Assembly: GCA_041287705.1 (NCBI GenBank)
Contig: JBGGNE010000151.1
Coordinates: forward strand, 1 to 5,799
Length of the DNA stretch: 5,799 nucleotides
Direction of reading: 5' to 3'
Origin: LW23 sp041287705
Lineage (GTDB): Bacteria; Verrucomicrobiota; Verrucomicrobiia; Methylacidiphilales; UBA1321
Of the stretch, positions 1-5,799 are shown in pieces. Under the pieces are notes generated by a model. It worked only from the letters and a program-made list of their open reading frames with translations. It had not been told where the DNA came from and did not search any database. The translations under genes were made by a program, and so were the position numbers. How positions within the stretch are numbered: position 1 is the stretch's first letter; each line of letters starts with the position of its first letter.

Positions 1-251
1 GTGGCCGGGCAGTTAATGAGTAAAGTTTTCACGTGGAGGCGATTGATTGATAAATTGATTAAATTATGCCCTATTACACTGTCTCGTTTTTCAATAGTGC
101 CGCCTCTATAGCGCTGACAGCACAGAACGCAGCACCGCGCGAAGCAGAAGCTGCATCAGGAACATAAAGCGAGAACGGTGTCATTCGTCGCTGTTATGCT
201 TCCTGTGCAGCTTCCTGAAGATTCTTGACTGAAAAGCCCGATGACCGAGCC
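1..251. other. Non-coding flank downstream of the fusion gene
   Basis: No recognisable gene was found here. One plus-strand frame is open from base 1 to a TAG at 109-111, with an ATG at 16-18 (31 codons). It resembles nothing I recognise and could be the tail of a gene entering from the left or chance. An AT-rich stretch with repeated GATT units lies at about 41-67. A long imperfect inverted repeat follows at 147-214. No clear T-run terminator is visible after the fusion gene's stop codon at 252-254. Confidence 0.5.
147..214. repeat. Long imperfect inverted repeat (possible terminator-like or palindromic element)
   Basis: The left arm 147-167 and right arm 194-214 are reverse complements over about 20 bases, with one unpaired base in each arm. 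Pairing continues inward with AGCGA (168-172) against TCGCT (188-192) and GAA/TTC, leaving a loop of roughly 8 bases. It starts about 37 nt beyond the fusion gene's stop, so it would fold in that transcript. No T-run follows on the minus strand, so an ordinary intrinsic terminator is not supported. An mRNA 3'-end stabiliser or a dispersed palindromic repeat is equally possible. Confidence 0.6.
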
Positions 252-2477
<2,226 letters not shown>

Positions 2478-2925
2478 CCACGGAATTCCTGGAGAGCATG
2501 CGCGCGGTGTGTATTGCGCGGCTGATAACGTTGGGTAGGAGAATTCCGGAGACGAAGCGTGGCGAGCATGTGCGTGCGGGGTGGCAAAGGCACCGGGCGG
2601 TCCGGATTAATCAGTGTCGATGTGGGAGAAGGAAAAGTTGTCGGGAAACAAAGATTGCAGTTCCGAGGTTTAAGGGATTGAGCCTGCTTGTCAACCCACA
2701 ATCGCGGCACGCCACTGAGATAGGCGTGCAGGCAGGCAGTTTGACTAAGGAGCAAGGAGGGATGAAAGGAGTGCATGAGAAGAAGGCGCTGACCTGAATT
2801 CCAACGAAGCTCCTAAGGAAATGCACCGTTGCCCGCCGTAACGCCTGCGACTTCTCCTCTCCTATCCTTTCCTCTCCTTTCATTAAGAAATCCCGCGCTC
2901 ATGCGTTAGTTTATAGGGAAGCAGC
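2478..2925. promoter_or_regulatory. Divergent intergenic region between the fusion gene and the propeller gene
   Basis: About 450 bases without a convincing gene; promoters for both flanking genes should lie here. On the minus strand a perfect TTGACA occurs at 2689-2694, but the best -10 candidate (TAAACC, 16 nt away) is poor. On the plus strand TTATAG at 2911-2916 could be a -10 for a transcript starting near the 2959 GTG, without a matching -35. A purine-rich stretch (about 2748-2771) and a pyrimidine-rich stretch (2851-2881) share a 10-base inverted match (2762-2771 with 2874-2883). GAATTCC followed by a GAGCATG(C/T)GCG motif occurs near 2483 and again near 2541. Short open frames here look accidental. 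Confidence 0.45.
2689..2694 (-). promoter_or_regulatory. Possible -35 box (TTGACA) for the fusion gene
   Basis: This is a perfect TTGACA on the minus strand, about 210 nt upstream of the fusion gene's ATG. At 15-17 nt spacing the downstream hexamers are TTAAAC, TAAACC or AAACCT, all weak matches to TATAAT. The site is at the right orientation and distance for a promoter with a long leader, but a chance occurrence cannot be excluded. Confidence 0.25.
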
Positions 2926-2945
2926 GTGACGTTGCGGCCTGTATC

Positions 2946-2951
2946 GAGGAG
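2946..2951 (+). promoter_or_regulatory. Ribosome binding site deciding the propeller gene start
   Basis: GAGGAG lies 7 nt before an in-frame GTG at 2959-2961. It matches the anti-Shine-Dalgarno better than the AGGGA at 2915-2919, which precedes the more upstream GTG at 2926 by 6 nt. On this basis the shorter protein is preferred. Confidence 0.55.
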
Positions 2952-2958
2952 ACTTGTC

Positions 2959-4446
2959 GTGATTGAGACGCCTTTGCTGTCAACCAGGCCGGATACCGCC
3001 GCCGATGCGGCTGATCTTATTATGGATACTTCCGCCCGCGACACCCTTGCCGCAGCGCCCCCTGACGGAGACGGCTGGTTTCGCAAAGTGGCAAGCCGGA
3101 AGGCGATCGGGCTGATTCTGGCCGCGGTCCTGCTGACTGGTTCGGCTGCGTGGCTGTATTATCATTACTGCGCAAAGACGATCCTGCGCGCTTCTACCGT
3201 CACGGGAATGTGCTGGAGCCCGGAGGGCTCGCAACTGGCCGTGGCGTACGGCGATGGCGGTATGATTATCGCCACCTACAATACAAACGCAGGCTGGGGC
3301 ACACCCGCGCGATCGATACAGACGCTGCTGCCCTCGCGCCGCGACGCGCTGGGTCAGGATCCCGCGCCGGAGAGCTGCGTGGTCTTCCCGGCATGGAGCG
3401 CCGACAGCCGTTACATCGCCGGACAGTGCGGGGATATGGTGAAGGTATGGGATCTCAGCACGATGAAGGAGGCCGCCACCATCCCTTCCCCGCGCGCTCT
3501 GGGTTCGCAGCCTCGGCTGGCGTGGAGTCCCGCCTCCGGCGCAGCCCCCGGCCGCCTTGCCGTCTCTGATAAGGAGAACGTTCTGATCTGGTCACCCGAT
3601 ACTGTGCCATCCGGCAGCAGCGCAAACAACGCCAGGCCCTTCTGGCCGCGCGGATTCCCCGTAAAGCTTCCCAGCGAAAGCATGTTTAATATTTCCAGAG
3701 GCCTGTGGTGGAGTCCCGATGGCAAAATGCTGGCTATCCGCGTCCCGCCTTACTTGTATATCTTTGATGTCGGGATGGGCACAGCTCTGCTGCGGATCAG
3801 CAGCAGCGACCTGCAGGACGTAGCGTGGAAACCAGACAGCTCCTCTATCGCCCTGCTGAGCTCGGATCTGAGTGTGCGCTCCGGCATTGAAAGCTTTGAA
3901 GTCAGGACGCCGGAGCGCCCGCAACTGAGCGTACATGTATGGGAACTGCCTACTCAGGAGATGCTGCGGGAACTCGGCCTCAGCAAAGATCAGCCTGATC
4001 AATCGCGTGCCGAGACGAAGTGGAGCCGTACACCGGTTCAGATGGCGCAGCCCAACGCCATCTTTCATCTGGAAAAGCCAGGTTATTCCCTGGTCCCCAA
4101 CACCGCCACCCTGCGCTGGAGTCCCGACGGCAAACGCATCAGCGCCGCCCTGCACTACGAGCAGTTCAACGGTCCGCCTCCGGAAATCCACCGCTATAGC
4201 TGGACCTTCCCAATCGACATCCCCCTCCCCGGCAGCGGCGTCAAAACCTACACCCGTTCCGTCTGGCGCATCCCTCGCACCCTGTCGGATCTCGGCAAAC
4301 AATCCTACACGCTTCTCCTTTTCAGCCCCGCCGCGGACAAACTCGCCGTGTCCAAATTCCACAGCATCTACTGGCAACCCGAGCACTCCTTCGGCCGCTT
4401 CAGCACCGTCACGGTGCAGCCGGCGGAAACGAGCGCTGTTCAGTGA
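2959..4446 (+). CDS. Membrane-anchored seven-motif WD40/PD40-type beta-propeller protein
   Basis: A 495-residue protein from the GTG at 2959; an alternative GTG at 2926 adds 11 residues. Residues 1-48 are a polar, disordered-looking cytoplasmic tail ending in basic residues (RKVASRK). Residues 49-68 form one transmembrane helix, and the rest should lie outside the cytoplasm. Seven W-S-P-D-G-like turn motifs occur at about W86, W146, W189, W251, W290, W387 and F455, several followed by a strand ending in VW, IW or IF with D/E, as in WD40/TolB-like repeats. Seven motifs fit a seven-bladed propeller. No catalytic domain is visible, so binding or scaffolding is likely; partner unknown. The blade interval 290-387 is long and may hold an insertion. 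It is followed by 232 nt before the DUF58 gene, on the same strand. Fold confidence is good; function is unknown. Confidence 0.85.
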   Translation: MIETPLLSTRPDTAADAADLIMDTSARDTLAAAPPDGDGWFRKVASRKAIGLILAAVLLTGSAAWLYYHYCAKTILRASTVTGMCWSPEGSQLAVAYGDGGMIIATYNTNAGWGTPARSIQTLLPSRRDALGQDPAPESCVVFPAWSADSRYIAGQCGDMVKVWDLSTMKEAATIPSPRALGSQPRLAWSPASGAAPGRLAVSDKENVLIWSPDTVPSGSSANNARPFWPRGFPVKLPSESMFNISRGLWWSPDGKMLAIRVPPYLYIFDVGMGTALLRISSSDLQDVAWKPDSSSIALLSSDLSVRSGIESFEVRTPERPQLSVHVWELPTQEMLRELGLSKDQPDQSRAETKWSRTPVQMAQPNAIFHLEKPGYSLVPNTATLRWSPDGKRISAALHYEQFNGPPPEIHRYSWTFPIDIPLPGSGVKTYTRSVWRIPRTLSDLGKQSYTLLLFSPAADKLAVSKFHSIYWQPEHSFGRFSTVTVQPAETSAVQ

Positions 4447-4593
4447 TAGATAAGCGACGGAGGCCAGCACAGCCATCAACACTAAAAGGACACACAGAAT
4501 CGCATAGCGCCGTACGAATTCCCTGACGCGCGTTATAATACTAACATCGCCTTCAGATACATGAGATACGACCTGAGATCCAATATCTCCCAC
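4447..4593 (-). other. Possible remnant of a membrane-protein N-terminus on the minus strand
   Basis: From a GTG at 4591-4593 the minus strand encodes about 49 residues: a polar start (GDIGSQVVSHVSEGDVS), a basic stretch (TRVREFVRRY) and then 20 hydrophobic residues (YAILCVLLVLMAVLASVAYL) ending exactly where the propeller gene's stop codon begins. Basic residues followed by a hydrophobic helix is the normal signal-anchor layout and resembles the propeller protein's own N-terminus in design. The frame then continues only as antisense of the propeller gene, so an intact gene is not supported. No ribosome binding site is seen. It may be a truncated paralogue or chance. Confidence 0.25.
4534..4539 (+). 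promoter_or_regulatory. Candidate -10 box (TATAAT) for the DUF58 gene
   Basis: This perfect TATAAT lies about 140 nt upstream of the DUF58 ATG in a non-coding stretch. No TTGACA-like hexamer lies 16-18 nt before it (CGTACG at 17 nt). If used, transcription would start near 4546 and the leader would contain the 4622-4651 hairpin. Confidence 0.35.
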
Positions 4594-4621
4594 ATGGCCA
4601 AAGTCGCAGAAAACTCCCCTT

Positions 4622-4651
4622 CCCGCCACAGTTTTCGCTGTTATCGGCGGG
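4622..4651 (+). other. Hairpin upstream of the DUF58 gene
   Basis: CCCGCC (4622-4627) pairs with GGCGGG (4646-4651), and inside it ACAG (4628-4631) pairs with CTGT (4638-4641) around a TTTTCG loop, with a 4-base bulge TATC. What follows, TAGTTTGCCTTT, is only mildly T-rich, so it could be a weak terminator for the propeller gene or a leader structure of the DUF58 mRNA. It ends 27 nt before the DUF58 ATG. Confidence 0.4.
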
Positions 4652-4678
4652 TAGTTTGCCTTTAGGCTGGTGAGATCT

Positions 4679-5799
4679 ATGGCCGTTGTCGTTACGCGAC
4701 GTTTCTTTTTACTTTTGGCGCTTTGCATTCTGGCGTCGCTGGGTTCACTGGTGGAGGCTTCGGGCGCCATCTTCAGCCTGGCGATGACGCTGCTGCTTAT
4801 TCTGGCCACGATTATCGATGGACTGCTGATCCCGCGCCGCGCACTGAAAATCGAGCGCATTCTGCCCGACAGCCTGATGCAGGGCATCCCCGCCACGGTA
4901 GAACTGCATGTGCGCAATACCTCCCGCATGTGGCTGGATCTGCGCGTTAAAGACAGCCCCCCGCCCGAACTGGCCGGAGGCGAGGAGCCGCTGAAGCTCG
5001 TGCTGCGCGGCCTGAGCGATCAACGCCTGACCTATACGGTGCGCAGCTACCAGCGCGGGCAGTTTGCGTTCCGCGATATCTTTTACCGCGCCACCGGTAC
5101 GCTGGGTCTGGTGCGCCGCCAGGAACGGCTGGAGGCACCCGCTCAGGTCGTGGTTCTGCCCGATATCAGCGCGGCCGGTGCACGCGAGCTTGCTCTTTCG
5201 CTGGGCTCTCAGTTGATGGCCGGCCAGCGCACCGCAACCTTCCGCGGTGAAGGCCGGGAGTTCGAGTCGCTGCGCCTTTATCAGCCGGATGATGAATTCC
5301 GCTATATCGACTGGAAAGCCACGGCCAAACGCGGCCAGCTCATCTCCCGACAGTATCAGACGGAGCGCGACCAGCGGTTGCTGATCATGATAGATCTGGG
5401 CCGGCTGATGAGCCAGCGCATCGGACAGTATAGCAAGCTGGATTATGCCGTGAACGCCGCGGTGCGTCTGGCGCAGACGGCGCTTTTCAAGGGCGATCTG
5501 GTAGGTCTGCTGCTGTTCAGTCACGATATCGCGTTCTATCTGCCCCCCCACAAGGGCACCTCGCAGTTCAAGGCCATTGTGCAGGCGCTCGTCAGCGCGC
5601 AGCCGCGCCGCATGGAGCCGAATTACCGCCTCGTGTTTAACTACGCGGCGCGCAAGAACATACGCCGCACTTTCATGGTCTGCTTTACGGATCTGCTGGA
5701 TATGGAAACCTCGCAAACTCTGGTGGAAGGCATGACGCCGATGATTCCGCGCCACCTGCCCATGACTGTGACGCTGAGCGATTCCGCACTGCTGCAGGC
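4679..5799 (+). CDS. DUF58 / vWA-like membrane protein, 3' end cut by window edge
   Basis: The frame is open from ATG 4679 to the window end (373 codons). Two hydrophobic helices (about 8-24 and 28-51) are followed by an immunoglobulin-like stretch and then the DUF58 signature: GEGREFESLRLY (190-201), DDEFRYIDWKATAKRG (204-219), a polar YQTERDQ turn and the strand LLIMIDLGRLM (234-244). GDLVGLLLFS (272-281) and VCFTDLLD (334-341) supply the remaining vWA-like strands and an acidic residue. DUF58 proteins usually sit beside MoxR AAA+ ATPases and transglutaminase-like proteins; neither is in this window, but both could lie to the right. The exact role is unknown. The start is bounded by an in-frame TAG at 4652; GGTGAG 4 nt before the ATG is a weak binding site. 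GTG at 4670 is a less likely start. Confidence 0.92.
   Translation, partial: MAVVVTRRFFLLLALCILASLGSLVEASGAIFSLAMTLLLILATIIDGLLIPRRALKIERILPDSLMQGIPATVELHVRNTSRMWLDLRVKDSPPPELAGGEEPLKLVLRGLSDQRLTYTVRSYQRGQFAFRDIFYRATGTLGLVRRQERLEAPAQVVVLPDISAAGARELALSLGSQLMAGQRTATFRGEGREFESLRLYQPDDEFRYIDWKATAKRGQLISRQYQTERDQRLLIMIDLGRLMSQRIGQYSKLDYAVNAAVRLAQTALFKGDLVGLLLFSHDIAFYLPPHKGTSQFKAIVQALVSAQPRRMEPNYRLVFNYAARKNIRRTFMVCFTDLLDMETSQTLVEGMTPMIPRHLPMTVTLSDSALLQ

Larger units (their letters stand above)
4447..4678. other. Intergenic region between propeller and DUF58 genes
   Basis: These 232 bases hold a TATAAT hexamer (4534-4539), a GC-rich hairpin (4622-4651) and a fully open minus-strand frame with a membrane-helix-like segment (4447-4593). 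The plus-strand frames contain stops and encode nothing recognisable. Confidence 0.6.

Noticed and set aside
2775..2792. Tiny frame ATG AGA AGA AGG CGC TGA (Met-Arg4) resembling an arginine leader peptide
   Set aside because: The AGGAG before it is only 3 nt from the ATG, there is no terminator/antiterminator pair nearby, and the downstream gene has no link to arginine.
2498..2797. 99-codon plus-strand frame in the divergent intergenic region
   Set aside because: Its composition is Arg/Cys-rich with no domain, no ribosome site at its start, and it overlaps the expected promoter region.
2611..2883. 90-codon minus-strand frame in the divergent intergenic region
   Set aside because: It starts in the low-complexity polypurine tract, has no recognisable motif, and would occupy the leader region of the fusion gene.
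2478..2925. Glycine or folate riboswitch ahead of the GlyA fusion
   Set aside because: I looked for paired aptamer-like conserved elements and found none; the first domain translated is a phosphatase rather than GlyA.
3592..4929. 445-codon open frame on the minus strand
   Set aside because: Most of it is antisense to the propeller and DUF58 genes and is rich in Arg, Ala and Gly without motifs. Only the intergenic part with its hydrophobic helix was kept, as a possible remnant.
4745..5755. 336-codon open frame on the minus strand
   Set aside because: It is entirely antisense to the DUF58 gene, which has clear family motifs in the opposite strand.

Overview
The window holds three protein-coding genes, about 58% GC by eye, with two divergently transcribed units in the middle. 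On the minus strand (252-2477) is one very long gene encoding a three-domain fusion: a low-molecular-weight protein tyrosine phosphatase (LMW-PTP), a ribose-5-phosphate isomerase B (RpiB)-like domain and a complete serine hydroxymethyltransferase (GlyA). On the plus strand are a membrane-anchored seven-motif beta-propeller protein (about 2959-4446) and a DUF58 / von Willebrand A-like membrane protein (4679 onward) that runs off the right edge.

Layout. Positions 1-251 hold no convincing gene, but contain an AT-rich patch and a long imperfect inverted repeat (147-214) just beyond the end of the fusion gene. Positions 2478-2958 are a divergent intergenic region with purine- and pyrimidine-rich tracts and only weak promoter candidates. 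Positions 4447-4678 separate the propeller gene from DUF58; they hold a perfect TATAAT hexamer, a GC-rich hairpin and, on the minus strand, an open frame encoding a basic segment followed by a 20-residue hydrophobic helix that may be a gene remnant.

How the genes relate. The domain order phosphatase, RpiB, GlyA repeats the gene order ywlE-ywlF(rpiB)-ywlG-glyA of Bacillus subtilis and relatives, so the fusion looks like a collapsed ancestral operon. The GlyA part has all its key residues and should supply glycine and methylene-tetrahydrofolate. The RpiB part keeps its catalytic Cys but has lost other conserved active-site residues. The second junction sits on a 5-T run where one extra T would restore a stop codon followed 4 nt later by an ATG for glyA. 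The propeller and DUF58 genes point to cell-envelope functions and have no obvious link to the fusion.

Organism. A bacterium with moderately high GC and GTG start codons. The Firmicutes/Chloroflexi-like operon order and the combination of fused enzymes, propeller and DUF58 proteins would fit a deep-branching group such as Armatimonadota, but this is a guess and nothing here identifies the taxon.
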